Origin: Bradyrhizobium sp. CCGUVB1N3 | GTDB taxonomy: Bacteria > Pseudomonadota > Alphaproteobacteria > Rhizobiales > Xanthobacteraceae | Reading direction: 5' to 3' | Assembly: GCF_024199925.1 (NCBI RefSeq) | Contig: NZ_JANADR010000001.1 | Coordinates: forward strand, 2,914,001 to 2,978,000 | Length of the DNA stretch: 64,000 bases | Shown: piece by piece, positions 8,339-16,705 of the stretch | Numbering within the stretch: position 1 is the stretch's first letter | Layout: each line of letters begins with the position of its first letter | Position numbers and translations under genes: made by a program | Notes under the pieces: generated by a model | What the model was told of the DNA's origin: nothing | Seen by the model: only the letters and a program-made list of their open reading frames with translations | The model's database searches: none

Positions 8339-9024
8339 TGGGCGTTACCGACACGCAGAGCTATTCGCACGTCATCCGGAACGTGTTCTTCGATGCGGTG
8401 TCGGCCGACCCCTTCTTTGCGAGCTACACCTGTCGCAAAAACAAGATGCTGGTCGCTCGGCCCGAGTACCTGCCTTATCTCGGCGTCTACGTCCTCGAGG
8501 AGACGATGCTACCCGACGGCGACGGCAACGCTGGCGAGGTACGCTTCATCCATGCGCTGCGCATCGGTTTCTCGGTCCTGATGGCCAACAACGACCAGGA
8601 CGCGCTGGAGGCGCAGCTCGACGCTGCCTGCTGGCGGATCATGAACCGGCTGTGGCTGGACGAGTACATCATGAACCTGCTGGACACGATGAACCCGAAC
8701 ACCGGGAAGCAGAACCCCGATAACACCAGGATCGAGAGCATCGAGCGCGGCGTGCGCCGCTATGTCTGGGGCAATTCGGCGTTCAACAACGAAACCCCAG
8801 TCGGCGAGGTGCAATACGACATCACCTGCCGCCACCGCACCTATTGGTCGCCGGTCATCCCGGACGATCTGCTGACCATCGAGATGCAAACCGGCATCAA
8901 GCCAGGCGACACCCAGGACGAGATGGGTCAGCGGCAGCAGCTGCACGCTGTCTATCAGTTCGACCCATCAAGCTTCAGCGCGAAGCGGGAGTTCAAGCAA
9001 AGGAGCAAGGGCTATGGCCGTTAG
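8338..9024 (+). CDS. Probable tail terminator or neck protein
   Basis: A 228 aa protein (VTDTQSYSHVIRNVFFDAVS, LGVYVLEETMLPDGDG, RFIHALRIGFSVLM). The layout resembles tail terminator or completion proteins, which have a small alpha/beta fold and a strand describing the measured virion. Here a C-terminal extension ends in a very basic run (SAKREFKQRSKGYGR). A GTG codon lies directly before the chosen ATG; the ATG sits in TGATG with the previous stop. The assignment rests mainly on its place before the sheath gene. Confidence 0.55.
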   Translation: MGVTDTQSYSHVIRNVFFDAVSADPFFASYTCRKNKMLVARPEYLPYLGVYVLEETMLPDGDGNAGEVRFIHALRIGFSVLMANNDQDALEAQLDAACWRIMNRLWLDEYIMNLLDTMNPNTGKQNPDNTRIESIERGVRRYVWGNSAFNNETPVGEVQYDITCRHRTYWSPVIPDDLLTIEMQTGIKPGDTQDEMGQRQQLHAVYQFDPSSFSAKREFKQRSKGYGR

Positions 9025-9310
9025 CAAGGCATCGCTGCGCGGGCTGCGCATGAACGAGCGAATGGAAAAGATGCGGGAGGCCAACAAGGCGGCACAGAAA
9101 ACCGTCCGCGTGACACCCGCGAACCACATCATGCGTCGGCTGTTGAAGCACCCGCACGCTGGCGGCTTCCCCAAGGAAGGCGGTGCGGAGTGGCCGGATG
9201 ATCGCTTCACGAAGCGCCGGATCGCGGATGGCGACATCACGCGCGAGGACGACGCGCCCAAAGACCGAAGTCGATCCCATCGAAGGCAAGAAGATAGCAG
9301 CGCCGCCTAA
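9014..9310 (+). CDS. Small basic phage protein of unknown function
   Basis: A 98 aa, strongly charged protein starting MAVSKASLRGLRMNERMEKM and ending in an Arg/Asp/Ser-rich tail. It overlaps the previous gene by 11 bases, so it is likely part of the late operon. It has no membrane segment or recognised motif. Its 3' end meets the oppositely oriented endonuclease gene, overlapping it by 4 bases. Confidence 0.5.
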   Translation: MAVSKASLRGLRMNERMEKMREANKAAQKTVRVTPANHIMRRLLKHPHAGGFPKEGGAEWPDDRFTKRRIADGDITREDDAPKDRSRSHRRQEDSSAA

Positions 9311-9768
9311 TAGTGTCGGCGCGCTATGCTTATCTTCCGCTTTGTTTCTTCTGAGTGATGGCGGCCAGACATCGCGTTGTGTTTGCCATCGCGCCGGATT
9401 GCTTCGAATGCCTTCTTGACGGCCTGTTGGGTGCGCTTGCGCTCTGAGTGGTCGGAATAGCGCCGCAAGGCAGCTTGCCGAATCTTCTCGCGATGCTCTG
9501 GCGATTTCGCGACTCCGCGCAAACCGCGACCGTCGGTGAAGCCGCCTCGGCCACGATTCCAGCCGATGCCAGGGCGCGGTCGCAGCTCTGCTGCGTAAGC
9601 CAAACACTCAGCCTTCGATGCTTCGAGCAGCATCTTGACCTGAAAACCAGCAGGCAGGCGACGGCTTCGCCGATGGGCATAGAGCCGGCGCTTCAAACAG
9701 CTCGTCACTCCAACCCAACCGTGAAGCCACGGTGAATTGCAGCTGTCGTCGTGCAGACAATACACCAT
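9307..9768 (-). CDS. GIY-YIG homing endonuclease with NUMOD3 motifs, antisense to late operon
   Basis: A 153 aa protein. The N-terminus (MVYCLHDDSC, then GWVGVTSCLKRRLYAHR) fits a GIY-YIG nuclease, with the catalytic Arg in CLKRRLYAHR. Two NUMOD3-like DNA-binding motifs follow (RGVAKSPEHREKIRQAALRR and SGRHHSEETKRKISIARR). An alternative ATG at 9789 would overlap the sheath start. It is the only gene in 1-27,000 read from the other strand, as expected for a selfish insertion rather than a phage function. It separates the neck module from the sheath gene. Confidence 0.8.
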   Translation of the reverse strand: MVYCLHDDSCNSPWLHGWVGVTSCLKRRLYAHRRSRRLPAGFQVKMLLEASKAECLAYAAELRPRPGIGWNRGRGGFTDGRGLRGVAKSPEHREKIRQAALRRYSDHSERKRTQQAVKKAFEAIRRDGKHNAMSGRHHSEETKRKISIARRHY

Positions 9769-9787
9769 CCACTGAGGAGATAGGGCC

Positions 9788-11353
9788 ATGCCAATTTCGT
9801 TCGCAAATGTGCCATCGAACATTAAGGTCCCATTGTATTGGGTCGAAGTGGACCCTTCTATGGCGGGCCTGCCGACGATCAACCTGCGCGCTCTGCTGGT
9901 CGGCGTCGCGAAAGGCGGCACGGCCGAGCCTGATATTGCGGTGCCCATCGGCAGCCAGGCCCAGGCTGATGCACAATTCGGCGAAGGCTCCGAGCTGGCG
10001 CGGATGTTCAAGGCTTTCTTCGCGAACAACTTCGCCAACGAGATCTGGGGCCTGCCGATGACCGAGCCGACCGGCTCAATGGCGGCCACTGGCGATATCG
10101 TCATCACGACCGCGCCGACCGAAGCTGGCACGATCCATCTCTACGTCGCGGGCGATTATGTCCCCGTCAACGTGCTGACGACCGACACGCCGACGGCGAT
10201 TGCCCAGGTGATTGCCGATGCGATCAACGCCGACACCGGGCTGCCGGTCACGGCGGCGGCGGTGACGGGCACTGTGACGCTCACCTCGGTCTTCAAGAGC
10301 ATCAACGCCAACGAGATCAACGTCTCGATGAACTATTACGGCTCGATTGGCGGCCAGCAGACGCCGGTCGGCCTCGGTATCACCTTGCCCGCGACCGGCT
10401 TCCTGACCGGCGGCACCGGCACGCCCCCGTTCACCACCGCGATCACCAATCTTGGCGATGAGCCGTTCGAGTACGTTGCGATGCCGTACACCGACAGCAA
10501 TTCGCTGTTCGAGTGGGACCAGGAATACGGCTTCACCGACCAGGGCCGCTGGGGCTGGCGGCGCGAGCTGTTCGGCCATGTCATCTCGGCCAAGCGCGGC
10601 ACCTATGCCGCGCTGCTCACATTCGGCGACACCATGAACAGCGGCGTCGAGTCCATCATGGGGTTCGAGGTCGCTTCCCCGTCGCCGTCCTTCGAATGGG
10701 CGGCGGCCTATACGGCCAAGACGCAGCGGGCCTTCATCAACGACCCGGCGCGACCGCTGCAGGCGTTGTCGCTCAACCAGATCAAGGCCGCGCCGATCCA
10801 CCAGCGGTTCGATTTCGTGGAGCTGAACTCGCTCGCATCGAACGGCATCGCGATCCAGAAGATTGGCGCGGACGGCCAGCCGATGATCGCCCGAGAGCAG
10901 ACGACCTACCAGCTGAACCTTTATGGCCAGCCGGACGATGCTTACGAGCTGATGACCACGCTGGCGACGCTGGCGAAGCTGCTGCGCAACCAGAAGCAGG
11001 CGATCACCTCGAAATTCCCGCGGCACAAGCTCGCCAACGACGGCACCAAGTTCGGCCCAGGCCAGGCCATCGTCACCCCCGGCATCATCAAGGCCGAGCT
11101 GATCAACCAGTATCAGCAGGATATGTACGACGGCCTGGTCGAGGACCTGGTCAACTTCAAGCGCAACCTCCAGGTCGAGCGCGACCCGAACGACCCGAAC
11201 CGGGTCAACGTGCTGTACCCGCCCGACCTCATCAACCAGCTGCGCATCTTCGCGGTGCTTGCGCAGTTCAGGCTGCAGTACGACCGCGGCATCGACACCC
11301 AGATCATCGGCCAGCCGCAGCCGCCGTTCAACGCGGCGTCGGGCGCGTCCTGA
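9788..11353 (+). CDS. Contractile tail sheath protein
   Basis: A 521 aa protein of Mu gpL/P2 FI-like sheath type, which makes the outer contractile tube. Supporting stretches are LPTINLRALLVGVAKGGTAE near the N-terminus, ATYAALLTFGDTMNSGVESI-like sequence in the middle, and a C-terminal domain with FGPGQAIVTPGIIKAELINQ, QDMYDGLVEDLVNFKRNLQV and NRVNVLYPPDLINQLRIFAV, which is characteristic. The RBS GAGGAG lies 9 bases before the ATG. With the tube and chaperone downstream, it fixes the phage as a myovirus. Confidence 0.92.
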   Translation: MPISFANVPSNIKVPLYWVEVDPSMAGLPTINLRALLVGVAKGGTAEPDIAVPIGSQAQADAQFGEGSELARMFKAFFANNFANEIWGLPMTEPTGSMAATGDIVITTAPTEAGTIHLYVAGDYVPVNVLTTDTPTAIAQVIADAINADTGLPVTAAAVTGTVTLTSVFKSINANEINVSMNYYGSIGGQQTPVGLGITLPATGFLTGGTGTPPFTTAITNLGDEPFEYVAMPYTDSNSLFEWDQEYGFTDQGRWGWRRELFGHVISAKRGTYAALLTFGDTMNSGVESIMGFEVASPSPSFEWAAAYTAKTQRAFINDPARPLQALSLNQIKAAPIHQRFDFVELNSLASNGIAIQKIGADGQPMIAREQTTYQLNLYGQPDDAYELMTTLATLAKLLRNQKQAITSKFPRHKLANDGTKFGPGQAIVTPGIIKAELINQYQQDMYDGLVEDLVNFKRNLQVERDPNDPNRVNVLYPPDLINQLRIFAVLAQFRLQYDRGIDTQIIGQPQPPFNAASGAS

Positions 11354-11356
11354 CCG

Positions 11357-11998
11357 GTGGCACCAATCCGACTGCGGCTTCTCGGTCAATGCAATAAATG
11401 CAGGACAATTTATCCGGAAGAAACGGATGATTTTTTTCCACGGCATACACGGCGTGGCCGACTGGAGTTGCGCGCGACATGCAAGGCATGCGCCTCTGGG
11501 CAGAGCCAGAGTTACGGCGAGGCGCATGCAGACAAAATCAGGGAATACAATCGAAACCGGGCCACCCGTCCCGAATATCGCGCAACGATGCAGCGTGCTC
11601 AGCGCCGATTTCGTGCCAAGCCGGGGTTCAAAGAAATTGAAAGAGCGCGCTATCGGCGCGCTACGCAAACGGCTGAAGGCCAAGTTAGGTTTCGTGTCAA
11701 AAACAGCCGCCGCCGCGCACGCATAAGAGGTTCTGCGCGGCATCATACAGCTGCTGCTGTCCTGCAGGCGTTCGAAGTGCAGGATGGACACTGCTTCTAT
11801 TGCGCGGCAGATCTGTCAGCAACGGCTTGGACGGTCGATCACCTCATCCCTCTCATACGCGGCGGCAGCGATGGTCCAGAGAACATCGTGGTCGCTTGCC
11901 CATCCTGCAATTTTCGGAAGGCCGATCGCACTCCAGAGGAGTTTGCGGCTGGCATATCTCATAGGAGGAAAATGTGGCGCAAAGGATTGCTGGTATAG
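11357..11998 (+). CDS. HNH endonuclease with N-terminal zinc-finger-like cysteines
   Basis: A 213 aa basic protein. It begins with a CNKC...CKAC zinc-binding pair (about residues 12-46), then an Arg-rich helical region. A C-terminal HNH nuclease follows: CFYCAADL, WTVDHLIPLIRGGSDGPENI and VVACPSCNFRKADRTPEEF. The two CxxC pairs around DHLIP bind structural zinc, and the His is catalytic in the family. The start is GTG four bases after the sheath stop, without a clear RBS, so the N-terminus is uncertain. It lies between sheath and tube, which normally adjoin, and overlaps the tube start by 25 bases. Confidence 0.85.
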   Translation: MAPIRLRLLGQCNKCRTIYPEETDDFFPRHTRRGRLELRATCKACASGQSQSYGEAHADKIREYNRNRATRPEYRATMQRAQRRFRAKPGFKEIERARYRRATQTAEGQVRFRVKNSRRRARIRGSARHHTAAAVLQAFEVQDGHCFYCAADLSATAWTVDHLIPLIRGGSDGPENIVVACPSCNFRKADRTPEEFAAGISHRRKMWRKGLLV

Positions 11999-12342
11999 CG
12001 TTCCTCACTGTCGATGGGACGCAATTGGCGCTGCGCGGCAACTTCACCGTCAGCCCGTCACCGGTCGAGCGCACCATGATCGCAGGCCAAGACGGCGTGC
12101 ACGGCTATCAGGAGCTGCCGCGCGTGCCGTACATCGAGGGCGATCTCTCGACGTTGCCGGGTTTCTATTTGGAGGACTTGCTCGCCGAGACCGATGTCAC
12201 CGTCGTCGCCCAGCTTGCCAATAACATGCAGTACATCCTCACGGGCGGGACCTGCAAAGGCGGCTTCGAGAACAACACGCGCGATGGCCAGGTGCGCGTG
12301 CGCTGGGAGGGCATCACCTGCCAGGAGGTTAGCCTCGCATGA
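11974..12342 (+). CDS. Phage tail tube protein (Mu gpM-like)
   Basis: A 122 aa protein matching the Mu-type tail tube family: RIAGIAFLTVDGTQLALRGN, then FTVSPSPVERTMIAGQDGVH, RVPYIEGDLSTLPG, and TCKGGFENNTRDGQVRVRWEG near the end. It stacks as hexameric rings inside the sheath. It starts with GTG preceded by a strong TAGGAGG site, within the HNH gene's 3' end. The stop overlaps the next ATG (ATGA). Confidence 0.9.
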   Translation: MAQRIAGIAFLTVDGTQLALRGNFTVSPSPVERTMIAGQDGVHGYQELPRVPYIEGDLSTLPGFYLEDLLAETDVTVVAQLANNMQYILTGGTCKGGFENNTRDGQVRVRWEGITCQEVSLA

Positions 12343-12955
12343 ACGTAGCGCCGAAACGAGAAGGCTTCGTCGACGGGAGGCCCACGCCGAAGGTCATTGA
12401 CGCCGAACCGCTGCCGCAGTCAGAAGCCAAGCCGTCGCGCGCGATGCCGCCGCCCGAGGTCGAGCCGTCGCCCGCCGAGCAGCCGCCGATGTGGCAGGAT
12501 GAATGGCCGCTCAAGGTCAAGCTGATCAACAAGCCCATTCACAACAACAAGGGCGAAAAGATCACGGAGCTGGTCTTGCGGGAGCCCCGCGCGGGCGACA
12601 TCAACCGCTACGGCAATCCGGTGCGCATCAACCAGGACGGCGACGTGGTCTGGGACGAGCGCAAGATGACCTACATGATCGCGGCGCTCTCGGACATCCT
12701 CGCGCCGTTCATCGAGGACATGCATCCTCGCGACTGGAATACGGTGGCGATGAAGCTCCGAAATTTTTTTCTGCCCGATCCACGGGCCTGGTAGGCGACG
12801 AGGACGAGATCATCCTCGACTGCTACCGCCTGGCCCGCTGGTACCACGTCAGCCCCGAAGTTTTCCTGTCGATGCCGTTTAGCGACGTGCGCATCCACCT
12901 TGAGCGCACCGCCACGCTGGATCGCAGGCAGCAACCCCCGAAAGACGACGACTGA
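12339..12955 (+). CDS. Tail assembly chaperone (gpE/gp41 type) with -1 frameshift extension
   Basis: The zero frame (12339-12794) gives 151 aa, with a Pro/Glu-rich N-terminus and a chaperone domain (VKLINKPIHNNKGEKITELV, GDINRYGNPVRINQDGD, MTYMIAALSDILAPFIEDMH). Just before its stop lies a slippery heptamer at 12761-12767. A -1 slip there joins a second open frame to 12955, adding about 62 residues (DEDEIILDCYRLARWYHVSP, then VFLSMPFSDVRIHLERTATL), about 205 aa in total. Two-form chaperones of this kind are standard in P2, Mu and lambda tails and help load the tape measure. The stop of the long form overlaps the tape measure ATG (TGATG). Confidence 0.88.
12761..12767 (+). promoter_or_regulatory. 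Slippery heptamer for -1 ribosomal frameshifting
   Basis: In the chaperone frame the bases read A AAT TTT, the canonical X XXY YYZ pattern, continuing as TTTC. The two tRNAs can re-pair one base back as AAA and TTT. The downstream -1 frame is open to 12955, while the zero frame ends eight codons after the site. Confidence 0.8.
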
Positions 12956-15480
12956 TGCCCACGGAGCAAGAGGAGCTGAAGCTTATCGTCTCGCTGGTCG
13001 ATAACGCTTCGCCTGGCCTCGACAAGATCGTCGAAAAAACCAAGGAGATGGGTGGGCCGCAGGTCAAGGAAGCCCACGAGAAGATGCGGCGTGGGACCGA
13101 GGAGCTGAGCAAAGCCTTCAAGGAAATGACAGGCGGCTTCGGCGAAGCTTTCAAGGCGCTGGGCTCATTCCGGGGCGGTCTGGTCGCTGGTGCTGGCGGC
13201 CTGGCGCTGTTCGGCGTCGAGATGACCAGGCAGGTCGCCGAGATGAAGAAGTGGGCCGAGGAGCTGCGCGGCATCAGCCAGGCGGCAAAATCCATCGGCG
13301 TCGATCCCGCCTCGATGAAAAATATCATCAGCCAATTCGAGGCTGTCGGGGTCAGCGCGGACCAGACGCAAGCCAATCTCGGTAAGATGGCCGAGGCGGT
13401 TGCCGACTTCAACCGCCAGGGCAGCGCGCTGCGCCGCGAACTGCTGCACATGGCGGGACCGACGCCAGAGGCGCAGGCGAATATGCGCGAATTCCTCGAC
13501 AAGGTCGTCCGCGCCAGGACCGAGGAAGAGCGATACAACGCGGTCGCCGAGGCCCGCAACAACGTCCTGAAGAACGCGCTGGCCAACGGCTACACGCTCC
13601 AGGAAGCGACTAATCGTGCGAACGCATTCGCCTCGCACTTTTGGGACAAGACGATGGAGGCGAAGGAACGCCTCAACCAGCTGTCGGCGGAAGAGCAGCG
13701 CATCCAGAACGAGCGGATCGCCAAGGCGCGCGAGTTCGCCAACATCACGGGCGACATCGCTTCCGAATGGGCCGACATCATCGAGGAGCTGAAAGCGCCG
13801 TTCCTCGACCCCGCGATCAAAGCGGCAAAGGTGTTCCTGGAGGTCAGCAAGGAAATCCACGAGTGGCTGAAGAAGAACTACGAGCTGGCGAAGCCTGACG
13901 AGGCCAAAAAGTCGATCCAGGACACGTTCGGCAAATTCCGTGGACCGCTGCAGCTCGGCACGCCGCAGGCCGAGGAGCAGAAGAAGACCACCGAAGAAAA
14001 CACCGAGGCCCAGAAGCAGCTGAAGCAGTCGAACGATCAGCTCATCGACGCGCTGAAGCAGCAGGGCTACTCGCCGATGAGCTATACGGGCGGCGGCGTC
14101 GGCCGCAATCCGTTTCTGCAGAACGCGAGCTTTACCACGGGTGGGCCGCGGGGCTTCAGCTACGGCGGCGGTGGTGGTTATGGTCCGTTCGGCGGCGGGC
14201 GCGGCTTCGGTGGCGGTGGTGGTGGCGGCGGCAACAGCAGTTACGGCGGCGGCGGCTCGGGCGGCTATGGCGGCGGCGGTGGTGCGCCGTATGGCAGCGA
14301 CACGGGCGGCGAGACGGGCGGCCCTCAGAGCGGTCCCGCAGGCGATCCCAGCGTGCCGTCCGACATCCTGGCCAAGGCGCGTTCGGTCGCGCTGCACGGC
14401 GGCCCGCGCGCTGTCGAGCAGTTCATGGCCAGCCAGGGCTATCCCAAGCAGGGCAGCTGGTGCGGCGAGTTCGCGGCGTCCGTCGTCAAGTCGGTCGGCG
14501 GCACGCCACCAAAGGGCGCGGCCATCGCATCGAATTGGCGCAATTGGGGCACCCCGGTCGCACCGGGAGACGTGCAACCTGGCGACATCGCGGTCGCGGA
14601 TCGCGGCGTGCGAACCGGAGCGACGGGTAGCCACGTCACTATCGTTGAGGACATCAACCGGAAGGCCGGGACCTTCACCGGCCTCGGTGGCAACCAGGGG
14701 CGCGGGTTCGAGTCGCAGTTTGCGCTGAAGGGCTACAGCTTCCGTCGCTCGACCGGCGAACCGCCGAACGGGCAGACTGCAGGTCCCGGCACGGGCGCAG
14801 GCGCTGGCGGCACGCCAGCAACAGCGGACGGAGCCAAGGGCGCGGGCGGCGACCAGCGCGCCGCGATGATGGCAGAGGTCAACCAGGACCCTGCCACGAA
14901 GCAATTGCTCTATCGGATGATGCGTTCCGAGGGCGGCGGCGCTCCCACGGTCGAGGCGCTGTTCAATCGCACGCAGATGATCCGGCAGAAGGTGCCGGGC
15001 TACAAGATCGGCGACGAATTGCGGAGCGGCTTCTATGGCCCGATCAACCGGGGCCAAACTGGCGGCCCTCTCAGCGAGAACGAGCGGGCGAAATACGACA
15101 AAACGCTGGGCGAAGTGGTTGGCGGCAGCGACTACATCCAAGGCCGCACCAATCAAGGCATGGCGTCCGATCCCGGCGCGGGTCTTCCGGGTCGCGTGCC
15201 GGTGCCGGGCTCACATGAGGTCTACAATTATTGGGAAGGCCGACGCAAAGGCGTCAACTTCTCAGTCGCCGACAGCGCGCGGTTTGCACGCGAGCGGCTC
15301 GATAGCCGGATGGCTGCGGCCAACAAGGTCGAGGGCTCGGGCAAGATCAGCGTCGACGTGAACGCGCCGAAGGGCACCAAGGTCGACGCCCAGGGCGGCG
15401 GCATCTTCAAGGACGTTGAGATCAATCGGCAAACCCAGATGGAGCGCGCGAGAAGCGGGCCCGAGACGATATCGATATGA
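12955..15480 (+). CDS. Tape measure protein with peptidoglycan-hydrolase domains
   Basis: An 841 aa protein directly after the tail chaperone. Residues about 1-370 are helical (DNASPGLDKIVEKTKEMGGP, FRGGLVAGAGGLALFGVEMT), as expected of a tape measure that sets tail length. About 375-460 are extremely Gly/Ser/Tyr-rich. Residues about 480-600 resemble the NlpC/P60-like TIGR02594 hydrolase fold, with Cys in SWCGEFAAS and His in GSHVTIVE. After an Ala/Gly linker comes a SleB-like stretch (RMMRSEGGGAPTVEALFNRT). The hydrolase would open the cell wall during DNA injection. A tape of about 370 residues is short for a myovirus. Confidence 0.82.
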   Translation: MPTEQEELKLIVSLVDNASPGLDKIVEKTKEMGGPQVKEAHEKMRRGTEELSKAFKEMTGGFGEAFKALGSFRGGLVAGAGGLALFGVEMTRQVAEMKKWAEELRGISQAAKSIGVDPASMKNIISQFEAVGVSADQTQANLGKMAEAVADFNRQGSALRRELLHMAGPTPEAQANMREFLDKVVRARTEEERYNAVAEARNNVLKNALANGYTLQEATNRANAFASHFWDKTMEAKERLNQLSAEEQRIQNERIAKAREFANITGDIASEWADIIEELKAPFLDPAIKAAKVFLEVSKEIHEWLKKNYELAKPDEAKKSIQDTFGKFRGPLQLGTPQAEEQKKTTEENTEAQKQLKQSNDQLIDALKQQGYSPMSYTGGGVGRNPFLQNASFTTGGPRGFSYGGGGGYGPFGGGRGFGGGGGGGGNSSYGGGGSGGYGGGGGAPYGSDTGGETGGPQSGPAGDPSVPSDILAKARSVALHGGPRAVEQFMASQGYPKQGSWCGEFAASVVKSVGGTPPKGAAIASNWRNWGTPVAPGDVQPGDIAVADRGVRTGATGSHVTIVEDINRKAGTFTGLGGNQGRGFESQFALKGYSFRRSTGEPPNGQTAGPGTGAGAGGTPATADGAKGAGGDQRAAMMAEVNQDPATKQLLYRMMRSEGGGAPTVEALFNRTQMIRQKVPGYKIGDELRSGFYGPINRGQTGGPLSENERAKYDKTLGEVVGGSDYIQGRTNQGMASDPGAGLPGRVPVPGSHEVYNYWEGRRKGVNFSVADSARFARERLDSRMAAANKVEGSGKISVDVNAPKGTKVDAQGGGIFKDVEINRQTQMERARSGPETISI

Positions 15481-16037
15481 GCACCATTTTCGAGATCACG
15501 CCGAACAAGCCGAGCTGGCGCGACGACTGGGTTCGCGCGACCTACAACAACGCGCCCTTCCATTGCGAGGCCAACAGCCGCGAGAGCGGGCGGCGCATTG
15601 TCGAACATCAATTTCCGAAGAAGGAATATCCCTATGCCGAGGACATGGGGCGCATGGCGCGCGAGTTCACCATCCGCGCCTATTGCATCGTCTACGCCCG
15701 CGACGATGACGATCTGTTTCGCACCGACTATCGCAAGGTGCGCGACCGGCTGATCGATGCGCTGGAAACTGAAGGCCCAGGCATTCTGCAGCTCTCGACG
15801 CAGCCGCCGCAGACCGTGGTGGTGGCGAAATATCGGATGACGGAGGAAGAGCGCTTCGGCGGCTTTTGCACGTTTGACATCACTTTCCTCGAGTACGGCA
15901 CCGACCCGCTGTTCGATCCCGGCCAAGAGGACACCCAGGCAACCGTCGCGAACGCCTCGCAGGCCGTGCGCGACCAGGTGCAGCGCACGCTTGCGCCGCC
16001 GTCTCCGTCCATCGGCACAGGAGCGATTGAGGTATGA
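15477..16037 (+). CDS. Mu gpN-like tail/DNA circularisation protein, N-terminal part
   Basis: A 186 aa protein starting with PSWRDDWVRATYNNAPFHCE and SGRRIVEHQFPKKEYPYAED. The second stretch is characteristic of the DNA circularisation N-terminal domain of Mu gp43 (gpN) and its relatives, a baseplate or tail-tip protein. In Mu this domain begins a protein of about 490 residues. Here it stops after the domain and the next overlapping gene seems to carry the rest. It overlaps the tape measure end (ATGA). Confidence 0.8.
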   Translation: MSTIFEITPNKPSWRDDWVRATYNNAPFHCEANSRESGRRIVEHQFPKKEYPYAEDMGRMAREFTIRAYCIVYARDDDDLFRTDYRKVRDRLIDALETEGPGILQLSTQPPQTVVVAKYRMTEEERFGGFCTFDITFLEYGTDPLFDPGQEDTQATVANASQAVRDQVQRTLAPPSPSIGTGAIEV

Positions 16038-16702
16038 AGCGGACCGACGCGAACGAGGCTGCGCCGCTCGTTGACCGCATGCTGGCGCATTTGCTGTCGT
16101 TCGTTCCAGCCAAGGGGCGTCCCGGCATCGATGCGAGGACCGCCATCGGCGACACGCGGGCGAACGCATACAAGCTGCTGATCGGCGATGCGATGGGGCC
16201 GCCCCTCGACAACTGTTTCGACCAGGCTTGCCAGGCAGGCGTCAGCTGGCAGCAGCTCGAAAAGGTGCGCAGCCAGATCGTCCAGGAGAAGCCGGTTTCG
16301 CTTGGCGCGGTGCTACTCCAGAACGCTGGCATCCGCCTCTGCCTGGCGACGGAGGCGCACATCATCGCGGGGATGGCCTTCGTCAGCCGCCAGCAGGTCG
16401 ATGCGATCAAGGCTGCGCTGTTTCAGCCGTTCATGGACAGCGAGGAGGTTGCCGCCGACGACATGGATCAGATGACCTTCCAGTCGCTGATCACGCTGCA
16501 CGGGGCGATCAGCAATCATCTCGTGCAGACCGCGCTGCCGCTGCCGCGCATGCTCAACTATCAATTTTCCAAGCCGCTGCCGAGCCTGGTCATGGCGTAC
16601 AAGCTTTATAGCGATGCATCGCGCGCCGACGAGCTACGCGACGAGAACAAGATCGTGCATCCCGCCTTCTGCCCGATGCTCGGCGAAGCCTTGTCGGCGT
16701 GA
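16034..16702 (+). CDS. Probable C-terminal part of the gpN-like tail protein
   Basis: A 222 aa mostly helical protein (QACQAGVSWQQLEKVRSQIV, GAVLLQNAGIRLCLATEAHI, LYSDASRADELRDENKIVHP). The last stretch resembles the C-terminus of Mu-like gpN, and together with the preceding 186 aa gene it approaches the length of the single Mu gene. It overlaps its partner by four bases (ATGA), so the two may be translated as a coupled pair. A gene split is inferred; an unrelated tail protein remains possible. Confidence 0.65.
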   Translation: MKRTDANEAAPLVDRMLAHLLSFVPAKGRPGIDARTAIGDTRANAYKLLIGDAMGPPLDNCFDQACQAGVSWQQLEKVRSQIVQEKPVSLGAVLLQNAGIRLCLATEAHIIAGMAFVSRQQVDAIKAALFQPFMDSEEVAADDMDQMTFQSLITLHGAISNHLVQTALPLPRMLNYQFSKPLPSLVMAYKLYSDASRADELRDENKIVHPAFCPMLGEALSA

Positions 16703-16705
16703 TCG

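Noticed and set aside
10076..11791. 571 aa open frame on the - strand opposite the sheath gene
   Set aside because: The sheath protein on the + strand is unmistakable; the antisense frame has shadow composition and spans two + strand genes.
13165..15156. 663 aa open frame on the - strand opposite the tape measure gene
   Set aside because: Ala/Arg-rich antisense of a GC-rich gene, with no start signal or motif.
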